DNA of 64,000 bases from Nigrospora sphaerica (Eukaryota > Ascomycota > Sordariomycetes > Amphisphaeriales > Apiosporaceae): NCBI GenBank assembly GCA_018287875.1, contig JAGVVL010000001.1, positions 1,798,001-1,862,000 on the forward strand, read 5' to 3'. This document shows, piece after piece, positions 36,834-48,006 of this stretch; the first letter of the stretch is position 1, and every line of letters begins with the position of its first letter. The notes below the pieces were generated by a model, which was not told the origin of the DNA, ran no database searches, and saw only the letters and a program-made list of their open reading frames with translations. Made by a program: the position numbers and the translations under genes.

Positions 36834-38100
36834 ATCCCCATTCGCTACTGACTAACGACCCTCGATGGCCCCTCCGGCGCTTCCAGGAACCTGCGACGCG
36901 AGGCCAGAGTCGCAGATACCACGGACGTGCCCGTGCGTAAGGCCAGGATCGGAGGGTGCGCCGGGCGTCGACAGGGCAACATGGGCGTTGACGCGCGCAC
37001 TGCCACACCGCCGCCATGGCTTCCGCTTTTTGGGCGGGGGGGGCGTGGTTGGGTGCTATGCGACGGCCGCCCGGGCCATCGCGTATGTTGCTTGCATTGG
37101 CCTAAGTTATGCATGAGGAGGCGGCCAGCTCGGTGCTATTGCCAGCCCCAGCTCCCGCTATAGCCCCTCGCGACGTCGTGGACGAGTCGGGACTCGCGAC
37201 CGCCCGGCGATGGAGTAGAGAGGCCCACCCGGACGTCCGGCTGTCCCTGCCGGATGGCCCCAGCATCGCGCCAGGACGGCAGTACAGGCGCAGGACGAGG
37301 GCTCTCTCGTCGACCGCTACTTAGTCGGGCGCCTGCCGGGGTGCCTGGGGATGCAGTACCGAGCCTACGCGAGCGAGCGCGGTTTCCAACCGCCTGCCGA
37401 TCGCGAGCTCCATCGTGCCCGACGACGGCTACACCCAGTCAATAGCGTCGGCGGGACGAGGATGATCGATAGTGGGAGCGAGCACGGTGAACATGTCGCC
37501 ACTACGCGCGCCCGCGACGTCGTGTCCTCGTGCCTCGGCCACCTCGACGCCGCCACCCAAGGGGGCTCGGGGGGGGGGACCCTATCGGTTGGCCAGCCTG
37601 CCATCCGCGTAGGGTACAGCGGGACCGTGGACGTGGACATCTACCGAGACCCGTTCTTCTGATGCAGCGCCAACGAGCTGGTAGTCCGCCACCCACCGAC
37701 GACTCACTGGCCGGCAGCCCGTGATCCCGTCCGTGTTGACCACGAAGCACTCCTCCCTCCTACGGCCCTGGCATGCGGCTCGACCTCGAGACATGGCCAG
37801 GGGAAGAAGATATGGTCGCAGAACCGGCCGAGACAGATTGTAGCAGCCTTGATCTGGAGCAATCAGCCACGAGCAGAACCGACTGCCGCGGTCGCATGGC
37901 GTGCAAACGCCTCCCCCCGGGCCTCTGTCTGCGCTTTTGATCCTGACGCACTGCGCCGTCGGAGGCTTGGCTGGGCATCGAGCCGGCCATGAGACCTGGC
38001 TCTGTGTCTCTCTGTTCTCCTCCGTGGCGGGCGGCGTCGCTAGCGAGTGCGTGACGGCTGATCCGTCGTATCGTATGTAGCGCCGTAGGAGAAGATGGTC

Positions 38101-41100
38101 CATCATGCGGTCGTTTCAGCAGACAGATCACATTTCGCAAAAGTGCATTATGCTGTTATAGAGACCTCCCCATAACCCGCCACTACATGGGAACACGTCA
38201 GGTAGGCCGAGCCCTCGGGGCGTTCGCTGCCCGCGGCCATGACACGAGGCAGCGTAGCAGTACAGCACGTTAGCCGCAGCTGGGTGGCGGCAAAAGAAAC
38301 GAAAGCCGGATGTCATTCAGACGGGTGGCTCACGGGCGACCTGCCGGCACAAATCCGACGTGTCGTGGCGAGTGGCAGAGCAATGCACGTTTGGTCGTTT
38401 CAAACTAGCAGTCGAGGTACAGTTGAGAGCCTCCTAACGCAGTCATCACATACGACGGGATGCAGGTTATGACGCTGGGTGATGCATCTCATCCGCGCGT
38501 ACGCGCACGTATCACGGTGTCTGTCTTTGCTTCTTCGGCAGCCGCATCGTGGGGTCGCCCAGCTCTTTCCAGCCATATACTCATGAACTGGTCACCCAGA
38601 GCGTAGGGTGTGTTCAAGTCAAGCGACCAAGTATGTCTGGGTTGTCACATTTGACCTCGGCGTGCCATCGTCGGCAGTTCCTGAACTGCGGGTGGCTGAC
38701 GACCGGCCCGGATCCCACGTGCCGCTGACCCCTGGCGCGCGAATGGTTCGTTGGTGAGCTCGTCGACGTCGTGGACACGGGCAGAGCCTGATTTCGCCTG
38801 CGGCGGGATGGAGAGACGAAGAACGTGCCAGCCCGATCGGCCATCGTGGGGGAAATCTGCGTTAGGTCCTGTGGTGGTGTACTCGCTGGCAGTGATGAAC
38901 CCAGGCCGCCCATCGTTGAGCCCAGCCCAGTCGTTTGCAGGAACGAAGAGCGCAGGCTGTGGTCATGACGATGGCGATAACCCCCCCCCAATTTGGTGGC
39001 AATTTTGTTATGAACGAGAAGACGTATACTGCTCCTACGCGAACAAGTCCACGGACGTGGCGGAGAGGGAGGGAGGCCCGGTCTAGAGAGCATCATACCA
39101 CTCAAAGACGTGAAAAGAATCGAGATCAGGTTGCAGTGATACCGACGGAATATGTTACCATATTGGAAGAGTATATTCTCTGCTCAGCACGTCTTGGAAA
39201 GAGATAAATTTGGTCTTATTCATCAGCGCGAAACTGTGGTGAATAATCCGCGTAAAGAGTCAACTACCATCGTACCAAGTCAGCAAGTCAAGAAGATGGC
39301 CGGTTGAACTGGCGCTCTAAATCATGAGAAGCCAGGCCGAGGTGATCTCAGGTGGTTTCGACCACAGTTCGACGTGGTGTTACCGAAGAGCGCGGTGTTC
39401 CATCTCCACGCTCCATCGGAACTCCCATGAAACGGAGGCTTCAGACTTGCCAGAGGCGCCGGATGGTCCGGAGGAGCATTAGTGTTCGCAGCTCCAAATA
39501 TTGGACGTCGTGGACTCAGCCAGGCCGCAAACAGCTTCGATTTGTAGCCGGACCGTGGAAGGCCATCACATCTGTTCTCAGGGGTTTTCAAAGTGCCGGG
39601 CTTGACGTCTCCTTAGCGTTACGCCCATCTATTCTCGAGCCTGCCGGGGGGGTTCGTTCGTCTCAATTCCAATCCTTTCAGTTCCTTGAGACCTGAGGTC
39701 GGGTGACCACTCCCCCCATGCTAAGAGGACATGATCAAATAGTCCGTCCAAGTACTTTCAATAGCGCTTATAGATTTGGCTTTCGGTGGTCCTAATTAGA
39801 GAATCTCGAGATAGGCAATTTACCAAAAATCGTCAACTTCTGAAATGAGTCAACTGATCTCGGCCATGGTCTTCGTATGGCTTGCGCCCCGTAATAGGCT
39901 TCGGGATTTCCTGGGTTCCAGGGGAGAGCCATTTAACGATAAAGCACCCGCTGGGATCCCCTGGGCATTAGCTACTTGAGTTAAGATACACGGTTATATC
40001 TCTCCGCAAAGCCCATGGCGGTCAACCTTGCCCGGCTTCGTACCAGAGTGAAAAAAGGTGGCCCAGCGAAGCCATACTCCATACGCTCCTTGACTTGCGA
40101 TCTGTTTGCCGCGGTCAGAACCTGACGCAAGTGTAGCCGTTCACCCGATTCAAGCCCCCCAGAAATCGCATGAACGGCCCGGAATGCACCTAGGACTGCC
40201 AATATAGGTAAAAGGAATTTCAAAGTTCTATCCTCTTACAGCGTACCTCTCTTCCTTCGGGGTTTGCCGACCGAGCACGCACCGGACTGCCAGACGTCTG
40301 CCGACTGTCGAGGCTATGACTACAGTCATTACCATGTAATTTCACATGGCTGGGAAGCCGGCGCTGACCAATAGAGAGAACCCCCCCAAGACCAGCCTCT
40401 AACGTCCAATGTCTAAGAACGACATCTGCTTGCTGTAATCCAGGAGGTGGCTCTAGAAATGATTTGGAGAGGAGAAACGTCGAGATCATTTCTCCGTCTT
40501 TGCTAGATGTTCATGTAGTCTCACGCTCTTCCGAATTAACGGAAGCAGCTTGACCAGGTTCCATTACCTTTACCACCGGAATGTGCTGTAGAGACGCTTG
40601 GGTAGAGGGCTTGGGTCCCCTGTTTTCCGACCCTGGGGGTGTTCTATCTCCTACGACATCCACGAGACCTCCATTCTTCTAGATAAAGAGAATGGTAGTA
40701 ATTTCTCTGTTCTTTTTTACCCGATGCTGCTAAAAAACAACCTTCTATCCCCGATCCAGAGCAACGAAATCTTCAGGGTAAAGTCGTGAAAGGAGAACAG
40801 TCGGTGTCCGCACGTCTGGAGGCCAGTTTCCAGACGTCAAACCATCCTGGCCGATCAAAAATAACGACAGAGGTTGTCCACACAGGCAAGGGGAACTTCC
40901 GTTCCTACTCCACTCAGAGGATTTCTATCCCAAAAGACTTGTGCATCCTCGTCGGGGAGTCGATGCTGGCTTCTGGTGTGAATGATGGACCACACATGTT
41001 GCATTGTGGGCAGGTAAGCCTGTTGGTGTATGTGGGTGCTTTTACCCCCGTCACGCATCGTCGGTAGGGAACAACGTTGACTATTGGCAGTGGTCATACC

Positions 41101-41482
41101 ACGCTCGGATTTTCCTTGCTTCACTCGCGTGGTGGCCAGATTTATACGAGAAGATTTTCGACGGGATCGATGGTGTTTTGGTGCATCCTCTCAGACCCCG
41201 CACGTGAACGCGTCGGGTGTGCGTGGGCTCCATGTGGTCCTTCCTACCTCTTAGTGAGTCCCGTCAGAAGTTTGATTGGAGTTGCCGATGGCATCATCGG
41301 CGAAAGCCAAAAACTACGAATAGGACTACGTACCCCAGTCGACGTTCTATTAAAACCAAGCGAGGCGACGCAGAGAGGTATGGCGTGATGCAGCTCCCGT
41401 CCCCGCGAGGTGCTAACCCCGATGCGCGACGCCCAGATAGGTAGGCCGTACTTCAAGGGCGCCCCCCTTCGAATCTGCAGCC
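38101..41482. other. AT-richer island without a recognisable gene
   Basis: Base composition shifts: much of about 39.0-41.2 kb is visibly richer in A/T than the flanks. Short frames occur on both strands (39322-39591 -, 40220-40489 -, 40598-40789 +, 41077-41388 +), none with a motif I recognise. A frame at 39981-40220 (-) looks like a signal peptide but has no ATG. No terminal repeats, poly-A end or transposase/reverse-transcriptase motif is seen. It could be decayed transposon or decayed gene sequence. The last part would contain the promoter of the DUF202 gene. Confidence 0.4.
39981..40220 (-). other. Signal-peptide-like reading frame lacking an ATG
   Basis: After a possible initiator TTG, the frame reads KFLLPILAVLGAFRAVHA then ISGG, a pattern like a secretory signal (one Lys, a hydrophobic core, an Ala-x-Ala-like VHA end). 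It continues for about 60 more residues to a stop at 39981. No in-frame ATG precedes it before a stop codon, and no convincing upstream exon was found. It may be a relic or chance. Function is unknown. Confidence 0.2.
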
Positions 41483-42552
41483 ATGGCCGACGACGCCTCT
41501 AGCCCGGCGGCGCCGGCTTCGATTCTACGCAAGACGTCGTCGTCGTCACGCCAGCGAGAGCCTGGCCGCTCGGCAAGCTTTGTCTCGCTCCCGCGGCCGC
41601 AGTCGACACAGGAACGGCTGAACGAGATCATCGAGGTTCGTCCAACCAATTAAGCCCTCTCTTCGCCACCCGCAAGCCTTCAGTCTCCGAAGCCTTCAGT
41701 CTCCGAAGCGCGCACCACGGCGAGGAAAAAGAAAAGGCGGGAGCGCGTTCGCCGACCCAGATAAACGCCCGCGTCCTCCTACCTCGTCCAAGGCGTTGTT
41801 CGCTCCTGTCCCAGCTGACTGATGCATCTTCCTCCGCCCGTGGCACAGACTGGCCAGGAGCGCGCAGATGACATGTCGCGGGCTCGTTCCGCACAGCCGG
41901 CTACGGCTTCCAACGGAGGCAGTGCCGACGAAACCACGCGCATCTTCGACAAGCGACGGGACCGCGGCCCCAACTACCAAGCCACCCAGCCGAGCGCCAG
42001 CCGGACGGCGCCGCACCCGGACGTCCAGGCCGACGAGGAGAGGTCGTCATGGTGGAAGGAGAACTGGAACAGTTTGTGGTCTATCGAGCTTGAAAACAAA
42101 GGCAGTGTTGCCCGCGACCACCTCGCCATCGGTCTGTATCCGCCCGTGCTGTCCGTTTCCGTGAACCTGGCCTATTGACGACTTGTGCAGAGCGCACCTT
42201 TCTCGCGTGGCTGCGGACGTCCCTCGCCTTTGCCTCCATCGGCATCGCCGTCACGCAGCTCTTCCGACTGAACACGTCCTTGGCTGATGGCGCAGACGAC
42301 CCTGCGCTGCAGACGATTCGGAACCTCGGGCAGCCCCTCGGCTCGACGTTCCTGGGCATTTCCATACTGGTGTTGCTCCTTGGCTACTTGCGCTTTCACC
42401 AGAGCCAGAAGTACGTGATAACGGGCAAGTTCCCCGCGGCGCGGCTGACCATTGTGCTTGTGAGCTTGATCGCGTGCGCTCTGATGGTTATCTGTCTCGT
42501 GGTGGTAGTCGTGGTCCACCCGCAGAAGCCGGCGTCGCGGACGGAACTGTAG
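41483..42552 (+). CDS. DUF202 (YidH/VTC-transmembrane-like) membrane protein
   Basis: Exons 41483-41635, 41849-42131 and 42191-42552 encode 265 residues. The first 125 residues are polar, Ser/Arg-rich and probably disordered and cytosolic, followed by SSWWKENWNSLWSIELENK. Then comes the DUF202 signature RDHLAIERTFLAWLRTSLAF, with three hydrophobic helices at about 149-171, 195-214 and 231-255. Both junctions are fixed by this signature: the second intron (59 nt, donor GTCTGT) interrupts the Glu codon of IERT. The first intron has a GCTGACT branch site. DUF202 is the membrane domain family of bacterial YidH and of the membrane part of the vacuolar VTC polyphosphate complex; SPX or VTC catalytic domains are absent here. 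The protein is an integral membrane protein of unknown function and unknown location. Confidence 0.87.
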
Positions 42553-43134
42553 ACTGGGAAATGGTCTGCCGACGGTGCAGTGGCTTCGAAAACGAATGTA
42601 ATTACCATGGAAACACGGGAAACCGAGAATAAAATGCAGAGCGCCAGGGGGGGAAATCATGTGCATCTGGCCGAGTTCTGGCTGGGCGTATCCGAACGGT
42701 GATCTCATCGCTCCATTCGGGCAGCGCATCAGCCTCGTGGCTGCAGCGCCCAAACCTTGGAGGAATTGGAGCGGGTGGCCGCTTCTGTTCCAATTCACCA
42801 ATCAACCACCACTTCGCATTGAAGGAACAAACGCGCCGCCCAATAGCTCTCGCATGCCTGCCCTGGGACCCGGAACGAACACCAAGATCGAATCCCTACT
42901 TCGTAGATGGTACCGAAGCGCACTGCGACGGTCCAGACTGCTTAATACTTAGCCCACGAGGTACATGACCCGTACATACTTACCTAGGTAGGTAGGTACA
43001 GAAGTACGCCCTCGTCTGCCCGAATACTGACCTTGGAGGTATTTGACATCCATTTTCTCATCTGGCCACCCGTTGCCTGTTGGCATCATTCCTCACAGGA
43101 GCTCAGCCAGCGCCCTTTTAACAGCCGGCCCAGT
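42553..43134. other. Intergenic region between DUF202 gene and helicase gene
   Basis: This holds 582 bases with the DUF202 3' end and the helicase promoter. A TACCTAGGTAGGTAGGTA motif lies at 42981-42998. A frame open upstream of the helicase ATG uses only TTG and is not needed. Confidence 0.6.
42981..42998. repeat. TACCTAGGTA palindrome followed by TAGG units
   Basis: A 10-bp palindrome TACCTAGGTA extends into two further GGTA units about 140 bases before the helicase ATG. The same TAGGTA word recurs in other intergenic stretches of the window. Confidence 0.9.
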
Positions 43135-45610
43135 ATGGCGGCCAAACAACCTGTTGATGTCCCGGCCTTTGCCGGCACCCAGCTGGCACTTCTCGACGCC
43201 GAATTGCAGGCCGAGCTGCAGGAGAACGGCAGCCTCGTCTCAAGCACGAGCCCGACGGCTTTGCAGCGTGCCGGGCTTGCCATCACCAACCTCGTCGTCT
43301 CTGCCCAGCGTACGGGCCTCGGCGGCAAGACCGTGCTTGAGCTGAGCCCGGACAGCGCCACGGCCAGCAGCAGCGGGGAACTGCCGGAGCACGGCATCCG
43401 GACCGGCGACATCGTCTTGGTTTCCGAACAGCCCGCGGGGAGTGCTAAGAAGCGCGAGATCAAAGACCTCGAGAAAAAGGGCGCGCGGGGGGTAGTCATC
43501 AAAACTAAGCGGGACACTGTCGCTATGGCCATCGACGAGGACAAGGAGGAGGTGTCCTTCTCGGGGCGCGTCTGGCTCGTCAAGCTGGCCGATGACGTGA
43601 CCTACCGGCGGATGAACCAGACCATGGGGCGGCTGCAAAGGATGAGCGAGGCCGAGTATTCCAGCTTCATGCGCGTGCTCTTCGGCCTGACTTCGCCTTC
43701 GCTGGTGCCGGCCGATCTGAGCGCCGACCCCGAATATGGGAAGATCAAATGGATTGACCCCTCGCTCAACGACTCACGTAAGCCAAAGCGAACTCTCGTC
43801 TTGTTCGTTGGTCCTGATGGCTGATGGCGACTGTGCGTGCTGCAGAGAAGGATGCTATCCGGTTTGCGCTGGCTTCCAAGGAGATAGCCCTGATACACGG
43901 GCCGCCGGGTGTGAGTGCTTGGCCATCCGGACGCCGTCCCTGCAATGCCGCTGACCGCGCCTGCTAAACTACGTGCAGACAGGCAAGACACATACGCTGA
44001 TAGAGTTGATCCTCCAACTGGTCCAGCAGAACCAGCGAATCCTGGTCTGTGGACCGTCCAACGTATCGGTAGACAACATTGTTGAACGACTCTCACCTCA
44101 CAAGATTCCCATCCTTCGTCTCGGACATCCTGCCCGGCTACTTCCGTCGGTGCTGAACCATTCGTTGGATGTGCTAACCAGCACCTCGGAAGCCGGCCTG
44201 ATTGTCAAAGATGTCCGGGCAGAGATGGATGCCAAGCAGGCCTCTATCAAGAAGACGAGGAACGGGAGAGAGCGGAGGGCCATCTACGCCGAGCTCAAGG
44301 AGCTTCGCAAGGAGTACCGGACGAGAGAAAGGCAGTGTGTCGACAACCTGGTTGCCGGCAGCAAAGTCGTGCTGGCTACGCTTCACGGAGCGGGTGGCTA
44401 CCAGTTGAAGAACGAGACATTCGACGTCATCATCATCGACGAGGCCAGCCAGGCCCTCGAGGCGCAGTGCTGGGTGCCGCTGCTCGCTGCAAAAAAGGCC
44501 GTGTGTGCCGGAGACCACCTACAACTGCCCCCTACCATCAAGTCTCTCAATTCCAAGGCCAAGCCCAAGGCCAAAGAGGGCGAGAACATAATCAAGGGGA
44601 TGAGCCTCGAAACGACCCTCTTTGATAGGATCCTCATGCTCCACGGCCATTCCCTGAAGCGGATGCTGACGACACAATATCGCATGCACGAAAAAATCAT
44701 GAGGTTCCCCTCGGACGAGCTCTACGATGGAGAACTGATAGCTGCTGAGGGAGTGAAGACACGTTTGCTCAAGGAACTGCCCGGAGTGGAAGACACAGAA
44801 GACACGAGCGAGCCGGTTATCTTCATTGACACCCAAGGCGGCGACTACCCGGAAAAAAGCGAGGACGACGATACGGGCAAGAAATCGAGCGTGAGATCGC
44901 TGCTTGGCGACAGCAGAAGCAACGAGATGGAGGCTCTGCTCGTGAAACAACACGTGGAGAAACTCGTAGCAGCTGGTGTCAAGTCCGAGGATATCGCCGT
45001 TGTCACCCCCTACAACGCGCAGGTGAGCGCCACCCGCTGACGCCGCTGACGGACGAACGTCGGATGCTAATGCCAGCTGCAAGCTCGCCCTTCTCGCACC
45101 CCTGAAGGAGGCCTTCCCCGGCATAGAGCTCGGCAGTGTTGATGGGTTCCAGGGGCGGGAGAAAGAGGCCGTGATCGTCTCGCTGGTGCGCAGTAACGAC
45201 AACGGCGAGGTCGGGTTCCTAGGCGAGAAACGCCGGCTGAACGGTACGTCGACTGGGGCTTGGAGTGTCGGACGAAACTCTTTTCTGCGTGGGATGCATC
45301 AGGTTGACACGAACCGACAGTTGCCATGACAAGGCCCAAGCGGGCTCTAACGGTGATAGGCGACTCGGAAACGGTGAAAAAGTGAGTTGTCATTCCCCGC
45401 CCACCCGTCATATCTCGGCGCTGCTGTTTTCAACGGTCGCTCTCGGATGCCCATCATGATCCTTCAGACGTCACATGACCTATTGGTAGCGTCTTCTAAC
45501 CACAGCGGTCGCGCAACGGCAGGGGTAGCAAGTTCCTTAAGAACTGGGTAGAGTGGCTGGAGGAGAACGCGGACCTGCGCTATCCGGACCCTTCCTCTCT
45601 GGGTCTGTGA
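43135..45610 (+). CDS. HCS1: SF1 helicase of the Hcs1 / IGHMBP2 (Smubp2) family
   Basis: Six exons (43135-43777, 43846-43910, 43979-45022, 45084-45243, 45321-45381, 45523-45610) encode 686 residues. The family comprises 5'-3' DNA/RNA helicases of the Upf1-like branch; yeast Hcs1 associates with DNA polymerase alpha. Seen: N-terminal beta-barrel/stalk region (about 1-215), Q-motif area QKDAIRFAL, motif I GPPG|TGKT (233-240, split by an intron), Ia [18 protein letters not shown] (390-394), [12 protein letters not shown] (about 413), [15 protein letters not shown] (about 469), V VVTPYNAQ (to 584), [10 protein letters not shown] (about 604) and [11 protein letters not shown] (about 638). Introns 3 and 5 use a downstream AG (45083, 45522) instead of the first CAG; only this keeps [14 protein letters not shown] and [14 protein letters not shown] in frame. 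No R3H or zinc-finger domain follows, unlike animal IGHMBP2. The ATG at 43135 is the first in frame. Confidence 0.93.
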
Positions 45611-46780
45611 AAGCTGAGCGGGGACGCGGCAGCGATGCGTCCGCAACAAGGCCGGCAGCCTACGGACCAACATCCTACCGTACCAACATCCGTACGTCCA
45701 TACATCGCAGCATTGCCTGGGCCTACGCGGCTTGGGCACGCAGGAAAGTAAGCACCTTGGCTAGTGCGAAGGCTGGGGCGGCCTGTTCGACGGAGGGAGA
45801 TGGTGGGAAATGGTTCATCCCAACTTGGCCGCGTATGGTTCCCGCCAGCCAACCAGCCAATCCAGCAGCAGGCAATGCCAGTGGCATCGTTGAGCAATAA
45901 ATCCGAGGCAGGCTTTCCCATTCTTTGCCGCCTCTCCCAACCCATCACTTTCTCGCTCTGAATGGTTCCAGCACTCCCGCGTTAGCCATGCGGGCTTTAC
46001 TTAGAGTCGCAGCCACGGCTCAACCTATCGCCCGCGGTCACGATGCCAAGACGGTGAGGAGCATCCCCCCGGGGGAGCCAAAGACGCAGTCGGTTTGCCG
46101 GTGAAATATCCCGATTCGATACGGATGGCCAAGACTCCACAGGCGGACACGGCATTATCAGACGAATGACGATATCGAGGGACCCTTGCTGTTTCAGGTT
46201 GTTCGCTGGCGGGGACGCGGCTACGGACCTTGGCCAGCTAGTGGCCGTTTGGACCTCTCATCGCAATAACCTCGCTTCAGCACCTCCCCCCTGGCCCCCT
46301 GCCAACCCCCCCTCCAAGGCGGAGCAACCCTTCGCACCCACTGAGCCGGGACGACAATCTTGCCCGCAAAGACCTGGCGGCAGGCCACTTTGGCAGGTCT
46401 GGCGCCGTTCCGGGGCCGAGCTGGAGGCGAAGCAGATTGGCTCTGTCTTTTTCTTGCCTCTCTATCGTGGGAGGGGCGGACGGAGGAGAGGAGTGACCGC
46501 TTTTTCAGTTGGCTCAACCCGGCCTGGGGGGTTAGGCCAATACCAGGGAGCTTTGGGGGTTGACGAGCTTGACTGGTTGACTGGCCGCCCCTTGCCGCGC
46601 TTGGTTATGAGCTTGCGCAGTAGGAGATGCAGGCGCAGGTGTCCATCTCATGCATGCGCCGCCTCGGCCCCTATCAAAGGACGAGACTCCGAGGGCCCCG
46701 GATGGCCAGAGATGTGTGGTGAGAAAGCTGGTGCGGTCGGCCGGCTGTACGTAGTACGGGTAGTTGGAAGCGCGCGTGCG

Positions 46781-46801
46781 CACACCCACACCCACACCAG
46801 C

Positions 46802-46832
<31 letters not shown>
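46781..46832 (+). repeat. Imperfect CA-rich tract
   Basis: CACACC/CACCCA units are followed by about ten perfect CA units. It is non-coding. Confidence 0.9.
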
Positions 46833-47948
46833 AAATACATAAGCCCACATGCCCACATACATTTTCCGGTTAGACGCACCACGCGGCGACGGGGCACATA
46901 ACCAGCGGCTGCTCACCTATCAAGAAAGGCGAGAGCATGGCTTGCTCTCCGTCGAAAGCGGGAGAGGCCAAGCAAGTCCGCGGCCTCACTGCAACGTAAA
47001 ACAAGCCCCAATTGGGGGCTGATGGCACCAGTGGCAGGAGATCTTAACGAAAACCCCGGACCTTATGATTTGCCGGCCATCAACTTGAAGGCAGATCAAA
47101 CCCGTCCTGCCGCTCGGGGCACTCTGGGCAGTGTCTGGCTGGGCCAGCGGCCGGGCAGTTCCCGAGCGGAGAAGCCACGCAAGGGTCAGTGGCTGGCACC
47201 GGACATTTGCTGCTTTGACTGACTAGTCAATCAGTGCGCCGCCGCCGAGGCCTCTCATGCGAAACGAGGTGAGATGGATGGCATTTCCCGAGCCGAATGT
47301 AGCGCTGCCATTACAAGCGGGTCTCCCAAGGCAAGGAGGACGTTGTTTCTCGTACGCGTGTCAAGTCTGCGTGCTCTGTAACTCCGTACGAATAAACAGC
47401 CGGCCGTTGCTAGTCGGAGCCGCACGACAGGAGGTACTCTCCTTGTCTTTGTTTTCGTCCCCCTCCCTCCCGGGCGCTGGCAAAGACTGGATGCGTTGGC
47501 GCCGGTTGAAATGCAAATGGGGAAAAGATGCAGACCTGCGGCTTTGCATCAAAAGCGCACTTGCTATGGTTTGATCCCACGGCATTCCTGTTCCCATGGA
47601 GCCAACGATGGCGAACACGGCTTCCCGAGGAAGCTTGCGCATACGCAACATGCCGATGGAACGGCGCCGAGAGGAAGGCTCTCGGTAAAGTACAAACAAG
47701 GGCGCACGGAGTTCGGAAATCTCGCAACCGCTAGTTGGTGGTGGTACAGAGGCTGACAGGGGTACCCCATTCGCGTTGCCGCTGTCCAGCCTCAGCTGCG
47801 AAGCGGGCGAAGCCGAGGCCTTCTACGGCAACCAGCACTTTCGGTAGCACTACCGTCGCGTGCGCGTTTTGGACAGGTACTGGGCGAGCATATGGGTGCA
47901 ATCGTCGATGCTCCCCGAAAAGCCGCCTACAACTAAAAAGACACACAT

Positions 47949-47950
<2 letters not shown>

Positions 47951-48004
<54 letters not shown>
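47951..48004 (+). repeat. (AC)27 microsatellite
   Basis: Twenty-seven uninterrupted AC units, the longest dinucleotide repeat of the window. Frames through it on either strand encode only TH or CV repeats and are artefacts. Confidence 0.97.

Positions 48005-48006
<2 letters not shown>

Larger units (their letters stand above)
25548..38100. other. 12.5-kb gene-empty, GC-rich region with many simple repeats
   Basis: I read both strands for conserved motifs and splice-joined frames and found no gene I can support. The longest frames (for example 288 codons at 29872-30738, -; 185 codons at 36298-36855, +) are made of GC-rich low-complexity sequence and overlap equally long antisense frames. The first part is the promoter side of the Msn2-type gene, with a CT-rich tract at 26940-26995. 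TAGGTA/TACCTA-type motifs, GGCT repeats, CAC/CAT repeats, a CG octamer repeat, a 16-bp palindrome and a C19 run are scattered through it. No tRNA B-box/A-box pair, LTR pair or transposase domain was recognised. Confidence 0.5.

Noticed and set aside
45077..45083. Use of the first AG (45076) as acceptor of helicase intron 3
   Set aside because: It would read [12 protein letters not shown] and lose the conserved [10 protein letters not shown] frame. The AG at 45083 keeps the family motifs.
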